Of a stretch of 64,000 nt of DNA, positions 16,866-25,848 are shown one piece after another (the stretch's first letter is position 1; every line of letters starts with the position of its first letter). A program made the translations under genes and the position numbers. Source of the DNA: Kitasatospora aureofaciens (GTDB lineage: Bacteria > Actinomycetota > Actinomycetes > Streptomycetales > Streptomycetaceae). Under the pieces are notes generated by a model, which was not told where the DNA came from, did not search any database, and saw only the letters and a list, made by a program, of their open reading frames with translations. The stretch covers positions 248,001-312,000 of the forward strand of contig NZ_JAHTKP010000002.1 of assembly GCF_019192735.1 (NCBI RefSeq). The letters run 5' to 3'.

Positions 16866-17109
16866 CACCCGTCCAGACACCAGAAGCGGGCCGCGCGCTC
16901 ACCAGCTCTCGGCCCGCACCCGCGGCTGCCAGCGTCACCGGCTGGACGGCGGCGCTCACCGCGCAACCGGCCGAACAAGGTCAACCATCCGAGGCCGCGC
17001 GGGGTAAACCATCCGGATAGCGGTCATGTCGGCATCCTGGCGCGGTGTCGGTCCGTCGCTCCGGCAGACCGGCCGCGTGTTCCAGGGAGCCGCGGCCCGC
17101 ACTCAGGTA

Positions 17110-17197
17110 GCCACGGCGCCCGGCCTCAGGGAGCCACAGCGCCCGGCCTCAGGCCGCCACAGCCCGGCCTCAGGCCGCCACAGCCCGGCCTCAGGCC
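17110..17197 (-). repeat. 21-23 base tandem repeat at the 3' end of the FAD oxidoreductase gene
   Basis: Four units (17110-17132, 17133-17155, 17156-17176, 17177-17197) have the form GCCACAGCCCGGCCTCAGG. The last two are identical apart from their end. The final unit contains the stop codon of the oxidoreductase (minus strand, 17191-17193). Confidence 0.8.
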
Positions 17198-18522
17198 GCC
17201 TCCTCAGCCTCCCGGACGCCGGTCGGCAGGCCCAGGTCGCGCAGCACCGCCTGCGCCGCCCGCCGCCCGGAGACCAGCGCGCCCTGGACGGTACTGGTGT
17301 CCCGGTGGTCGCCGGCCACGTACAGCCCGGCCAGCATCCGCACCGGGCGCCGCGGGTTGTGCGGCGGCGGCATGGCGGGCAGCGCGTCCGGGACGTGCCG
17401 GACGCTCAGGAACTGCCAGCCCCGGGTCGGCGTCCCGTACAGCTCGGCGAGCCGGGCCCGGACGGCGGGTTCCAACCCGGCCGGGCCGCTCGCGTCGAAG
17501 ACGCGCCGCCCGAGCACGGTGGTCACGATCAGCGCCTGCCCGGCCGGGGCGTACGAGGCGTGCAGCTCGCTGAGCACCAGCGAGTGCGAGACCAGCGGCG
17601 GGTGGCCGCCGGGCCGGTCGGCGTCCAGCAGCAGGACGGCCTCGCCCAGCGGGGCGCGGTCGGCCGCGTGGAAGAAGGTGGTGACGGGGTGGAAGTCCGG
17701 CAGTCGCAGCCCCGGCAGGAGTTCGACGGCGGAGCGGGCGTCGGTGGCGACGATGACGGCCTGTGCGCCGATCCGGCCGTGCTCGGCCGTCTCCACGCCG
17801 TCGGCCGCGATCGCGGTGACCCGCACCCCGGTGCGCACGGCGCCGGCGGGCAGCGCGGCGGCCAGCTGGGCCGGCACGGTCGCGATGCCGCCGGCGGGCA
17901 GACAGAGCCGGCCGCGGGCATAGCTGCGCAGCACCAGTTCGGCGATCCGGCTGCTGGTGCCGAGGGCCGGATCGCTGAGCAGGGCGCTGAGCAGCGGCCG
18001 CAGGAAGCCGTCGACGGTGCGCGGCGCGAGCCCGTGGCCGGTGAGCGCGCGGGCGGTGGTGGTCTCCGGGCGGGCCTGGAGCCGGGTGGCCGGGGTGGCG
18101 GCGAGCCGGCCGAGCCAGCTGCCGAGCCGGGCCTTGTCCAGCGGACTGCCGAGCGGCGCCCGGGTGGCGGCCTGCCGGGCGGCGGTCAGCTGCGGGTCCC
18201 CGGCGCGGTAGCGGCGGCCGGCGCTGTGCACGAGTACGCCGGGCGCGAGCGGGCGCAGGTCCAGGCGGTCGAGGTCGAGCGCGCGGCGTAGTTCGGGGAA
18301 GGCGGTGTTGAGCAGATGGCTGCCGTCGTCGAGCCGGAATCCATCCAGCTCGCGGGTGGCCATGCGGCCGCCGATCCGGTCGGTGCTCTCCAGGAGCTGA
18401 ACGGTGAGGCCCTGGCCGGTGAGCGCGCGGGCGGCGGCGAGGCCCGCGAGTCCGGCGCCCACCACGACGACGTCCGGGTCGGACGGTCGGCGGGCGCGGC
18501 GAGTGAAGTCGTACGTGGGCAC
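17191..18522 (-). CDS. FAD-dependent oxidoreductase, amine oxidase / phytoene desaturase-like
   Basis: 443 residues. The Rossmann dinucleotide motif VVVVGAGLAGLAAARAL lies at residues 18-34 with the acidic ribose-binding end LLESTDRIGGRMATRE. The C-terminal FAD motif is YVAGDHRDTSTVQGALVSG. The substrate domain between them is variable, so the substrate is unknown; relatives oxidise amines or desaturate isoprenoids. Transcribed alone towards the tandem repeats. No carotenoid or polyamine genes lie next to it. Confidence 0.85.
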   Translation of the reverse strand: MPTYDFTRRARRPSDPDVVVVGAGLAGLAAARALTGQGLTVQLLESTDRIGGRMATRELDGFRLDDGSHLLNTAFPELRRALDLDRLDLRPLAPGVLVHSAGRRYRAGDPQLTAARQAATRAPLGSPLDKARLGSWLGRLAATPATRLQARPETTTARALTGHGLAPRTVDGFLRPLLSALLSDPALGTSSRIAELVLRSYARGRLCLPAGGIATVPAQLAAALPAGAVRTGVRVTAIAADGVETAEHGRIGAQAVIVATDARSAVELLPGLRLPDFHPVTTFFHAADRAPLGEAVLLLDADRPGGHPPLVSHSLVLSELHASYAPAGQALIVTTVLGRRVFDASGPAGLEPAVRARLAELYGTPTRGWQFLSVRHVPDALPAMPPPHNPRRPVRMLAGLYVAGDHRDTSTVQGALVSGRRAAQAVLRDLGLPTGVREAEEAA

Positions 18523-18867
18523 TGGCGTGCTCCCTCCCTGGTCCCGGGGCTCCGGCCGACGCAGGCAGCGGGGTGCCGGGACACGGTCCGACGATGTGAT
18601 GCCCAGTCAGTGTGAGCATCAGACAAGCGCATCGGACCGGATCCGGTGCCCGGAAGGGGTCGGGCGGGGGCGCGGTCACGGACTGTGCGCCGCGGCGGCC
18701 GGGTTCGGGGGTCGGCGGGCGCGTACGGTCACCGGGGGCGTGCAACGCGCCCACCGTGTGCTCCCGTGCGCCCCCTCCCGGAGCCCCTCCCGGGGCCCGT
18801 CCGACCCCCGCCCGGCATATGCCCCTGGCCAGGGCGAATGCCGTAGCCGGGCTACGCCCCAAAGCCT
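18523..18867. other. Intergenic region with a terminator-like hairpin
   Basis: 345 bases between the epimerase end and the FAD oxidoreductase start. At 18814-18842 GGCAT..GCCC.TGG faces CCAGGGC..ATGCC with a small internal loop, directly followed by CGTAGC-n3-GCTACG at 18842-18856. These sit 12-54 bases beyond the epimerase stop and probably end its transcript. The remainder should hold the oxidoreductase promoter; no gene is seen. Confidence 0.5.
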
Positions 18868-19773
18868 TCAGAGCGCCGCACGCACCGCCGCGTCCACATC
18901 CGGGTGCGCGAAGCGGAACCCGGCGTCCAACAGCCGCCGCGGCACCACCCGGTGGCTGCCGACGACCTCGACCGCCAGCTCGCCCAGCACCACCTTCAGC
19001 ACCGCCTCGGGGACGGGGAACGGCGTCGGCCGCCCGAGCACCCGCCCGAGGGCCGCGGTCAGTTCGGCGTTGGTCACCGGCTCCGGCGCCGTGAGGTTGA
19101 ACGCGCCGGTGAGGTCCTCCCGGTCGATCAGGAAGCGCAGCGCGGCGACCTCGTCGGCCAGCGAGATGTAACTCCAGTACTGCTGCCCGTCGCCGAGCCG
19201 CCCGCCCAGGCCGAGCCGGAAGAGCGGGAACAGGCGCCCGCCGGCCCCGCCGGAGGCGGACAGCACCAGCCCGGTGCGCGGGTGGACCACCCGGATCCCG
19301 GCCCGCTCGGCCGGCCGGGCGGCGGCCTCCCACTCCACGCAGACCTCGGCGAGGAAGTCGCCGCCGAGGGGGGAGTCCTCGTCGATCACGCGGTCGCCGG
19401 TCTGCCCGTACACGCCGACGGCGGAGGCGCTGACGAGAACCCGGGGCGGCTCCTTGAGTTCGGCCAGCGCGACCGCCAGGGTCTCGGTGCCGAGCACCCG
19501 GCTCTCCCGGATCTCCCGCTTGTAGGCGTCCGTCCAGCGGTGGTCGCCGACCCCGGCGCCGGCCAGGTGCACCACCGCGTCGACGCCGGCCAGCCCGTCC
19601 CGGTCCACCTGGCCGAGCAGCGGGTTCCAGCCGATCGCCGTGCTGCCGTCGGGCTGCGGGCCCGTCCTGGAGCGGTGCCGGACCAGCCGGACCACCTCGT
19701 GGCCGTCCGCCAGCAGGGAGCGGACGAGCGCCGAACCGATCAATCCCGTGGAGCCTGTGACAGCGATGCGCAT
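18868..19773 (-). CDS. TIGR01777-family NAD-dependent epimerase (YfcH-like)
   Basis: 301 residues from ATG 19773, with AAGGAT upstream. The N-terminal Rossmann motif is MRIAVTGSTGLIGSALV. VVHLAGAGVGDHRW, KREIRESRVLGTETLA and SASAVGVYGQTGDR are typical of this extended short-chain dehydrogenase subfamily. The C-terminal 60 residues (VPEAVLKVVLGELAVEVV and the closing FRFAHPDVDAAV) are the DUF1731 part. The physiological substrate is not known. Divergent from the GNAT gene with only 63 bases between starts. Confidence 0.88.
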   Translation of the reverse strand: MRIAVTGSTGLIGSALVRSLLADGHEVVRLVRHRSRTGPQPDGSTAIGWNPLLGQVDRDGLAGVDAVVHLAGAGVGDHRWTDAYKREIRESRVLGTETLAVALAELKEPPRVLVSASAVGVYGQTGDRVIDEDSPLGGDFLAEVCVEWEAAARPAERAGIRVVHPRTGLVLSASGGAGGRLFPLFRLGLGGRLGDGQQYWSYISLADEVAALRFLIDREDLTGAFNLTAPEPVTNAELTAALGRVLGRPTPFPVPEAVLKVVLGELAVEVVGSHRVVPRRLLDAGFRFAHPDVDAAVRAAL

Positions 19774-19836
19774 GCGCCTATCCTTGCAGTCTTTAACCTC
19801 TGGGATGTTTGCACGCGGCTCATTAGGCTGACGCGC

Positions 19837-20334
19837 ATGCACGACGACGATCTGATCATCCGCCCGGCTCTGGCCGAGGACGAGCGCGCACTCGCCGTCC
19901 TCAATCGCGCCGCCTGGTCCACGCTGTCCGACGTCTCCCCGGAGCCGTCCGAGGAGGACGGCGTGTTCGACGAGCGCCACACCCCGGACCAGTTCCTGCT
20001 CGCCCTCGTCGACGGCCGCATCGTCGGCTACGTCCGCCAGGTCCCGGCCACCCCGCTGGCCAGTAACCGGCACGTCCGCCAGATCCAGGGCCTGGGCGTC
20101 GACACCTCGGTCCGCGGCCGGGGCGTCGGCCGGAAGCTCGTCGAGGCCGCCTGCCAGGCCGCGAAGGCCGGGGGCGCGCGCAAGGTGACCCTGCGGGTGC
20201 TCGGCTGGAACGCCCCGGCCCGCCGCCTCTACGAGAGCTGCGGCTTCGTCGTCGAGGGCTCGCTCTCCGAGGAGTTCCTGATCGACGGGACATACGTCGA
20301 CGACATCCTGATGGCCCGCCCCCTGGCCGGCTGA
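19837..20334 (+). CDS. GNAT-family N-acetyltransferase
   Basis: 165 residues from ATG 19837. The acetyl-CoA binding motif is IQGLGVDTSVRGRGVGRKLV (Q/R-x-x-G-x-G/A), followed by LRVLGWNAPARRLYESCGF, the usual C-terminal part. The substrate cannot be inferred. The leader is short; TAGGCT 13 bases upstream of the ATG is a possible -10 element, which would make a near-leaderless transcript. Confidence 0.88.
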   Translation: MHDDDLIIRPALAEDERALAVLNRAAWSTLSDVSPEPSEEDGVFDERHTPDQFLLALVDGRIVGYVRQVPATPLASNRHVRQIQGLGVDTSVRGRGVGRKLVEAACQAAKAGGARKVTLRVLGWNAPARRLYESCGFVVEGSLSEEFLIDGTYVDDILMARPLAG

Positions 20335-20347
20335 CCCGCTCACCACT

Positions 20348-20380
20348 CGCGCACATCTGACGCAACGTCAGATGTGTGCG
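20348..20380 (+). terminator. Terminator of the GNAT gene
   Basis: CACATCTGACG at 20352-20362 pairs with CGTCAGATGTG at 20366-20376, extended outwards by four more pairs including one G-U, around the loop CAA. It starts 14 bases after the stop. Confidence 0.8.
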
Positions 20381-20445
20381 GATGGTGCAGAGTCGTGACC
20401 CGCCCGCCCTGTCTGCGACGGCATCCCGCCGGGTACCGTACGCCC

Positions 20446-21516
20446 GTGAGCAACTCGACGCCTCCCGGGTGGTACCCGGTACCCGGTGCGGACGGCACGG
20501 CCGGCCACGAGCGCTGGTGGGACGGCACCGCCTGGACCAGTGACGTCCGCCCGCTCCAGGGCGGCGCGGCCCAGCTCGCCGACGCCCCGACCCAGGGCTG
20601 GCAGCCCCCGGGACCGCCGGCCCCGACCCCGCCCGGGTACGGCTACGGCGCCCCGCAGGACGCCGCCGGCTACGGCAGCCCGCACGAGGCCGCCGGCTAC
20701 GGCTACCCGGGCGGCCAGGCCCCGGGCTACGGCTACCCGGCAGCCCCGGTGCCCGGCTACGGCTACCCGCCGCCGGCCAAGCCGGGCGGCGGGGTGAAGC
20801 CGGGCGTGGTCGTCGGCATCGGGCTCGGGGTGCTCGCCGTGGGCGGCGTGATCCTCGCCCTGATGCTCAACAGCGGCTCCCCGTCGGCCGATCCGTCGCC
20901 GAACCCGACGGTCACCGTCACCCGGAGCGAGAGTCCCGCCCCCAGCCCGACCTACACCCTGCCCACCACGGTGCCGACGCCGACCCTGCCCGCGCCCAAG
21001 CCCGCGCCGGCCCTCAAGAGCACCGTGCCGGACGCCCAGCACGCGATCACCGTCCCGGTCTTCGACGGCTGGGACGCGACGACCAACGGCACGAAGGCGA
21101 CGGTCTTCCTCGGCGTCGGCCGCTACACCTGCCCGGACGGCAACTCCTGCATCCGCGGCCAGTTCTCGGTCCAGAAGGACACCGTCCAGGGCACCACCGC
21201 CAAGAACGCCGCCGAGGCCACGATGCCCGGCTACGCGGGCGCGATCTTCACCGGGATCACCTCGCACACCGACTCAGGCTCCGGCTACGTCACCGTCGCG
21301 GGCGTCCTCGGCTACGCCTCCCGCTGGCACATCCGCACGTCGGACGGCACCCAGGGCTACGTCCTGCTGGCCGCCGTCCCGGCCAAGGGCGGCGGGTTCG
21401 TGGTGTTCGAGGGCGGCGTGGACGACGACCCGGCCGCGCCCGACGCCTCGGTGCTGGACCAGATCCTCAAGGGCATCAAGCAGGACGGCAGCGCCGGCAC
21501 CGGCAGCACGACCTGA
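20446..21516 (+). CDS. DUF2510 membrane-anchored protein
   Basis: 356 residues from GTG 20446. The short DUF2510 motif (PPGWYPVPGADGTAGHERWW, DGTAWT) opens the protein. A Gly/Tyr/Pro-rich tract with repeated GYGYP follows, then one membrane helix (VVVGIGLGVLAVGGVILALM) at about residues 122-141. A Pro/Thr-rich stalk and an extracellular globular domain of about 150 residues complete it. DUF2510 is a small WW-like module on the cytoplasmic side of actinobacterial membrane proteins. Function unknown. Confidence 0.85.
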   Translation: MSNSTPPGWYPVPGADGTAGHERWWDGTAWTSDVRPLQGGAAQLADAPTQGWQPPGPPAPTPPGYGYGAPQDAAGYGSPHEAAGYGYPGGQAPGYGYPAAPVPGYGYPPPAKPGGGVKPGVVVGIGLGVLAVGGVILALMLNSGSPSADPSPNPTVTVTRSESPAPSPTYTLPTTVPTPTLPAPKPAPALKSTVPDAQHAITVPVFDGWDATTNGTKATVFLGVGRYTCPDGNSCIRGQFSVQKDTVQGTTAKNAAEATMPGYAGAIFTGITSHTDSGSGYVTVAGVLGYASRWHIRTSDGTQGYVLLAAVPAKGGGFVVFEGGVDDDPAAPDASVLDQILKGIKQDGSAGTGSTT

Positions 21517-21531
21517 CCGGCGCCGGGCCGA

Positions 21532-22047
21532 TCAGTCCCCGTAGCGCTCCCAGAGCTTGGGGAAGCGTTTCGCCATGACGTCCGGGTCGTCGAAGTCCAG
21601 CGACGCCCCGGACGGACGGCCGGCCTGCCGCCCGCCCACCTCGGGCAGCGGCAGCCCGGTCAGCTGCTCGTACGCCTCGTCGGCGGCGTAGCCGAGGTCC
21701 TCGGCCTCGCCGTCCTCCTCGTCGTCGAACTCGGGCAGCAGGTCCGCCAGGTCGTCCGGCTCGTGCAGGCCGCCCTCGAAGACGTCCCGGCCCTGGCCGA
21801 TCAGCCAGCACCGGAAGAAGTCGAAGGTGTCCTCGGAGGCGCCGTCGAGCAGCAGGTAGGCGGCGCCCCACAGGTCGTACCGGTGGGCGCGCTGGAACCG
21901 GGCCTCGAACAGCCGGGCGAAGTCGATCACGTCGTCCGGGGTCAGCTGGACGAGGCGTTCCACCAGCCGGTCGGCCTGCTCGTCGGGGTCGCCCTCGGCG
22001 GCGTCCCGGGTCTCGTCGATGATCTGCCAGAAGTCGGTCTCGTCCAT
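21532..22047 (-). CDS. DUF4240 protein
   Basis: 171 residues from ATG 22047 (a GTG directly before it is an alternative). It begins MDETDFWQIIDETRDAAEGD, the characteristic opening of DUF4240, and continues YDLWGAAYLLLDGASEDTFD and FFRCWLIGQGRDVFE. It is acidic and soluble. Related WGR/DUF4240 modules occur in DNA-binding or toxin-related proteins, but for this stand-alone form I know no function. Convergent with the DUF2510 gene, 15 bases apart. Confidence 0.85.
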   Translation of the reverse strand: MDETDFWQIIDETRDAAEGDPDEQADRLVERLVQLTPDDVIDFARLFEARFQRAHRYDLWGAAYLLLDGASEDTFDFFRCWLIGQGRDVFEGGLHEPDDLADLLPEFDDEEDGEAEDLGYAADEAYEQLTGLPLPEVGGRQAGRPSGASLDFDDPDVMAKRFPKLWERYGD

Positions 22048-22141
22048 CACCGCTCCAGCATCCCCGTTCACCCGCCTCCGCGCATGCCATGGCCCGGCGA
22101 AACGCTGGTGACACCTGAGCAAAGAACCCCGGCGGGAACGG

Positions 22142-22179
22142 CGGAACCCCGCGCCGTCCGAGGACGACGCGGGGTTCCG
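22142..22179 (-). terminator. Terminator of the lpd-sucB transcript
   Basis: CGGAACCCCGCG at 22142-22153 pairs perfectly with CGCGGGGTTCCG at 22168-22179. It lies 37 bases past the sucB stop. Confidence 0.75.
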
Positions 22180-22215
22180 TACGACCAAGTCACGGTCAAG
22201 CCGCGACCGCGTGGG

Positions 22216-23982
22216 TCAGAGGCCGAGCTCGACCTCGAACTCGCCGGCCTCCAGGATCTCCTTGACCGCGACCAGGTAGCGGGCGGCGTCGGCGCCGTCC
22301 ACCAGGCGGTGGTCGTAGGAGAGCGACAGGTAGGTCATGTCGCGGATGCCGATGGCGGTGCCGCCGTCGGACTCGATGACGACCGGGCGCTTGACGGTGG
22401 CGCCGATGCCCAGGATGGCGGCCTGGTTCGGCGGCACGATCACGGTGTCGAACAGCGCACCGCGCGAGCCGGTGTTGCTGATGGTGAAGGTGGCGCCGGA
22501 CAGCTCGTCCGGGGTGATCTTGCTGTCGCGGACCTTGGTGGCCAGCTCGGCGGTCTTCTTGGAGATACCGGCGATGTTGAGGTCGCCCGCACCCTTGATG
22601 ACCGGGGTCATCAGACCCTTCTCGGAGTCCACCGCGATACCGATGTTCTCGGTGTCGAAGTAGGTGATGGTGCCCTCGGCCTCGTTGATCCGGGCGTTGA
22701 TGACCGCGTGGGTCTTCAGCGCCTGGGCGGCGGCCTTGACGAAGAACGGCATCGGGGACAGCTTCACGCCCTCGCGGGCGAGGAAGGCGTCCTTGGCCTT
22801 GCCGCGCAGCGACATGATCTTGGTGACGTCCACCTCGACCACGCTGGTCAGCTGGGCCTGCTCGTGCAGGGCCTTCATCATGTTGTCGCCGATGACCTTG
22901 CGCATGCGGGTCATCTTGACCGTCTGGCCGCGCAGGGCGGACGGCGCGGCGGCGGCCTTCGGCGCGGCGGCCGGGGCGGCAGCGGCGACCGGGGCCGGAA
23001 CGGCCTTGGCGGCCTCCGCGGCGGCGATGACGTCCTGCTTGCGGATGCGGCCGCCGACACCGGTGCCGGCAACGGCCGACAGCGCGACGTTGTGCTCGGC
23101 GGCGAGCTTGCGCACCAGCGGGGTGACGTAGGCGTCACCGGCGTCGGCCACCGGAGCGGCCGGAGCAGCCGGGGCGACCGGGGCCGGAGCGGCAACCGGG
23201 GCCGGGGCGGCCGGGGCCGGAGCAGCGGCGACCGGGGCCGGAGCCGGGGCGGCCGGCGCGACCGGAGCAGCCGGGGCGACGGGGGCCGGGGCAGCCGGGG
23301 CCGGAGCGGCAACCGGAGCCGGAGCCGGAGCGGCAACCGGGGCCGGAGCGGCAGCGGCGGCACCCGGGACACCGATCAGCGCGAGCTGGGCGCCGACCTC
23401 GGCGGTCTCGTCCTCGCCGACCAGGATCTTGACGACGACGCCGGCGACCGGCGACGGGATCTCGGTGTCGACCTTGTCCGTCGAGACCTCGAGCAGTGGC
23501 TCGTCGATCTCGACCGTCTCACCCTCGGCCTTCAGCCAGCGGGTGACGGTGCCCTCGGTGACCGACTCGCCCAGCGCGGGCAGCAGGACCGGGGTGGCGT
23601 CGGCGGTCGGGGCCGGAGCGGCAGCAGCGGCCGGAGCCGGAGCAGCAACCGGGGCCGGAGCGGCCGGAGCCTCGGCCACCGGGGCCGGGGCGGCGACCGG
23701 AGCGGCAGCGGCGGCCGGGGCCGGAGCGGCGACCGGGGCGCCGGTGCCGTCGTCGATGATCGCCAGCTCGGCGCCCACCTCGACGGTCTCGTCCTCGGCG
23801 ACCTTGATCGAGGCCAGGATGCCGGAGGCCGGCGCCGGGATCTCGGTGTCGACCTTGTCGGTCGAGACCTCGAGCAGCGGCTCGTCGACCTCGACACGCT
23901 CACCCTCGGCCTTCAGCCAACGGGTGACAGTGCCCTCGGAAACGCTCTCGCCCAGCGCGGGCAGTGTTACTGAGACCGCCAT
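22216..23982 (-). CDS. sucB: Dihydrolipoamide acyltransferase (E2) with two lipoyl domains
   Basis: Core E2 subunit of a 2-oxo-acid dehydrogenase complex; 588 residues from ATG 23982, with AGGAG upstream. Two lipoyl domains each carry STDKVDTEIP, the first lysine being K43. They are joined by long Ala-Pro-rich swinging linkers. The peripheral-subunit-binding domain reads YVTPLVRKLAAEHNVAL and GTGVGGRIRKQDV. The catalytic domain ends with SYDHRLVDGAD (H558, D562). It is usually annotated as the succinyltransferase; in actinobacteria the same E2 also serves pyruvate dehydrogenase, so acyl specificity is open. It follows lpd with a 56-base gap and is a client of LipB-LipA encoded 17 kb away. Confidence 0.95.
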   Translation of the reverse strand: MAVSVTLPALGESVSEGTVTRWLKAEGERVEVDEPLLEVSTDKVDTEIPAPASGILASIKVAEDETVEVGAELAIIDDGTGAPVAAPAPAAAAAPVAAPAPVAEAPAAPAPVAAPAPAAAAAPAPTADATPVLLPALGESVTEGTVTRWLKAEGETVEIDEPLLEVSTDKVDTEIPSPVAGVVVKILVGEDETAEVGAQLALIGVPGAAAAAPAPVAAPAPAPVAAPAPAAPAPVAPAAPVAPAAPAPAPVAAAPAPAAPAPVAAPAPVAPAAPAAPVADAGDAYVTPLVRKLAAEHNVALSAVAGTGVGGRIRKQDVIAAAEAAKAVPAPVAAAAPAAAPKAAAAPSALRGQTVKMTRMRKVIGDNMMKALHEQAQLTSVVEVDVTKIMSLRGKAKDAFLAREGVKLSPMPFFVKAAAQALKTHAVINARINEAEGTITYFDTENIGIAVDSEKGLMTPVIKGAGDLNIAGISKKTAELATKVRDSKITPDELSGATFTISNTGSRGALFDTVIVPPNQAAILGIGATVKRPVVIESDGGTAIGIRDMTYLSLSYDHRLVDGADAARYLVAVKEILEAGEFEVELGL

Positions 23983-24038
23983 GGTTTCAGCGACTCCTAT
24001 CAAGTCTTGCGTACTGGAAATGGGGGGTGGGGGCGTGA

Positions 24039-25427
24039 TCAGTCGTGCGCGTGCAGCGGCTTGCCGGCCAGCGCCAGGTGCGCCTCGCCCAGGGCCTCGG
24101 ACTGGGTCGGGTGCGCGTGGATGAGCTGCGCGACCTCGGCCGGCAGGGCCTCCCAGTTGTAGATCAGCTGAGCCTCGCCGACCTGCTCGCCCATCCGGGC
24201 GCCGACCATGTGGACGCCGACCACGGCGCCGTCCTTGACCTGGACGAGCTTGATCTCGCCGGCGGTCTTCAGGATCTTGCTCTTGCCGTTGCCGGCCAGG
24301 TTGTACTTGAGGGTGACGACCTTCTCCTTGCCGTACAGCTCGACGGCCTTGGCCTCGGAGATGCCGACGGAGGCCACCTCGGGGTTGGAGTAGGTCACGC
24401 GCGGGACGCCGTCGTAGTCGATCGGCACCGGCTTGAGGCCGGCCAGGCGCTCGGCGACCAGGATGCCCTCGGCGAAGCCGACGTGGGCCAGCTGCAGGGT
24501 CGGGGCGAGGTCGCCGACGGCCGAGATGGTGGGCACGTTGGTGCGCATGTACTCGTCGACCAGGACGTAGCCGCGGTCCATCGCGACGCCGTTCTCCTCG
24601 TAGCCGAGGCCGGCCGAGACCGGGCCGCGGCCGATGGCGACGAGCAGCAGGTCGGCGTCGATCTGCTTGCCGTTCTCGGTGGAGACGCGGACACCGGCCT
24701 CGGTGTACTCGACGCCCGAGAAGCGGGCCTTCAGCTCGAACTTGATGCCGCGCTTGCGGAACGCGCGCTCCAGCAGCTTGGACGAGTTCTCGTCCTCCAG
24801 CGGGACGAGGTGCGGCAGCGCCTCGACGATGGTGACGTCGACGCCGAAGGACTTCCAGACCGAGGCGAACTCGACGCCGATCACGCCGCCGCCCAGGATG
24901 ATGGCCGACTTCGGGATGCGGTCGAGCTTGAGCGCGTGGTCCGAGGAGATGACCCGGTTGCCGTCGATCTCCAGGCCCGGGATCGAGCGCGGCACGGAGC
25001 CGGTGGCGAGGACGATGTGGCGGCCCTCGATGCGCCGGCCGTTGACGTCCACCGAGGTCTGCGAGGAGAGCTTGCCCTCGCCCTGGATGAAGGTCACCTT
25101 GCGGGAGGCCACCAGGCCCTGCAGGCCCTTGTACAGGCCGGCGATGACGTCGTCCTTGTACTTGTGGACGCCGTTGATGTCGATGCCCTGGAAGGTGGCC
25201 AGCACGCCGAACTCGGCGGCCTCCTTCGTCTCGTCGGCGATCTCCGCCGCGTGCAGGAGCGCCTTGGTCGGAATGCAGCCGCGGTGGAGGCAGGTGCCGC
25301 CCAGCTCACCCTTCTCGACCAGGGCAACGCTCAGGCCCAGCTGAGCGGCGCGGAGCGCCGCGGCGTAACCGCCGCTTCCGCCTCCGAGAATGACTACGTC
25401 GAAAACGGTGCTGGCGTCGTTCGCCAC
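24039..25427 (-). CDS. lpdA: Dihydrolipoamide dehydrogenase (E3)
   Basis: Flavoprotein that reoxidises lipoyl groups with NAD. 462 residues from GTG 25427, with a strong GGAGG ribosome site; the ATG at 25445 lacks one. The FAD motif GGGSGGYAAALRAAQLG, redox-active cysteines C46 and C51 (GGTCLHRGCIPTK), the NAD motif ILGGGVIGVEFASVW and the C-terminal HAHPTQSEAL with the catalytic His-Glu pair are all present. First gene of an lpd-sucB unit; genes for E1 are not in the window. Confidence 0.96.
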   Translation of the reverse strand: MANDASTVFDVVILGGGSGGYAAALRAAQLGLSVALVEKGELGGTCLHRGCIPTKALLHAAEIADETKEAAEFGVLATFQGIDINGVHKYKDDVIAGLYKGLQGLVASRKVTFIQGEGKLSSQTSVDVNGRRIEGRHIVLATGSVPRSIPGLEIDGNRVISSDHALKLDRIPKSAIILGGGVIGVEFASVWKSFGVDVTIVEALPHLVPLEDENSSKLLERAFRKRGIKFELKARFSGVEYTEAGVRVSTENGKQIDADLLLVAIGRGPVSAGLGYEENGVAMDRGYVLVDEYMRTNVPTISAVGDLAPTLQLAHVGFAEGILVAERLAGLKPVPIDYDGVPRVTYSNPEVASVGISEAKAVELYGKEKVVTLKYNLAGNGKSKILKTAGEIKLVQVKDGAVVGVHMVGARMGEQVGEAQLIYNWEALPAEVAQLIHAHPTQSEALGEAHLALAGKPLHAHD

Positions 25428-25776
25428 GTCACGTCCTCCATGCAATGGGGTGTGGATCGCCGGGCCGGTCGCGGTCCGGTGGGTCGGAAGCCTTTGTGGG
25501 GCGCCCAGTCGTGCCGGAAATACATCTTCGCACTTGTTCGCGGTGGCTGATGTCCGGGTCCGCCCCAGGGGTGTCCCGGAGGGCGGTCACCGGGGCGGGA
25601 AGACCCCGGACGGAAGGGCATCATCGCAGCTCAACGCCGGGTTGACAGCTGCCGGACGGGCGTCGGCGCCCACCCCGGGCGCGGCCTCTTCCGCAGTGTG
25701 GAACAAAGTTTCGCCCGCAGCGAACAGGGGTGCGGGGTCGGGCGGAGCCCTACCAGCGGGTAACCCACCGGGAACG
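25428..25776. other. Intergenic region upstream of lpdA
   Basis: About 350 bases between the pepA terminator and lpdA with no credible gene on either strand. It should hold the lpdA promoter. I see no conserved RNA or clear operator. Confidence 0.4.
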
Positions 25777-25816
25777 CCGACGGGGGCCCGGCGAACACGC
25801 GCCGGGCCCCCGTCGG
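25777..25816 (-). terminator. Strong terminator of pepA
   Basis: A perfect 17-bp stem: CCGACGGGGGCCCGGCG at 25777-25793 pairs with 25800-25816, loop AACACG. It starts 33 bases after the pepA stop. Confidence 0.85.
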
Positions 25817-25848
25817 AGCGGGTGCCGGGTCGGGCCCTGCGGCCCGGA

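Noticed and set aside
14717..16984. 755-codon frame opposite the NsdA-like gene
   Set aside because: It covers the antisense of a well-supported gene and both promoters; composition is GC-driven.
16758..17197. CRISPR array
   Set aside because: The two repeat tracts are contiguous tandem repeats without spacers, and no cas genes are present.
21763..23973. Gly/Arg/Ser-rich repetitive frame opposite sucB (GRGGSGDRGR-like), resembling a collagen-type or RNA-binding repeat protein
   Set aside because: It is simply the antisense of the Ala-Pro linkers of the E2 gene.
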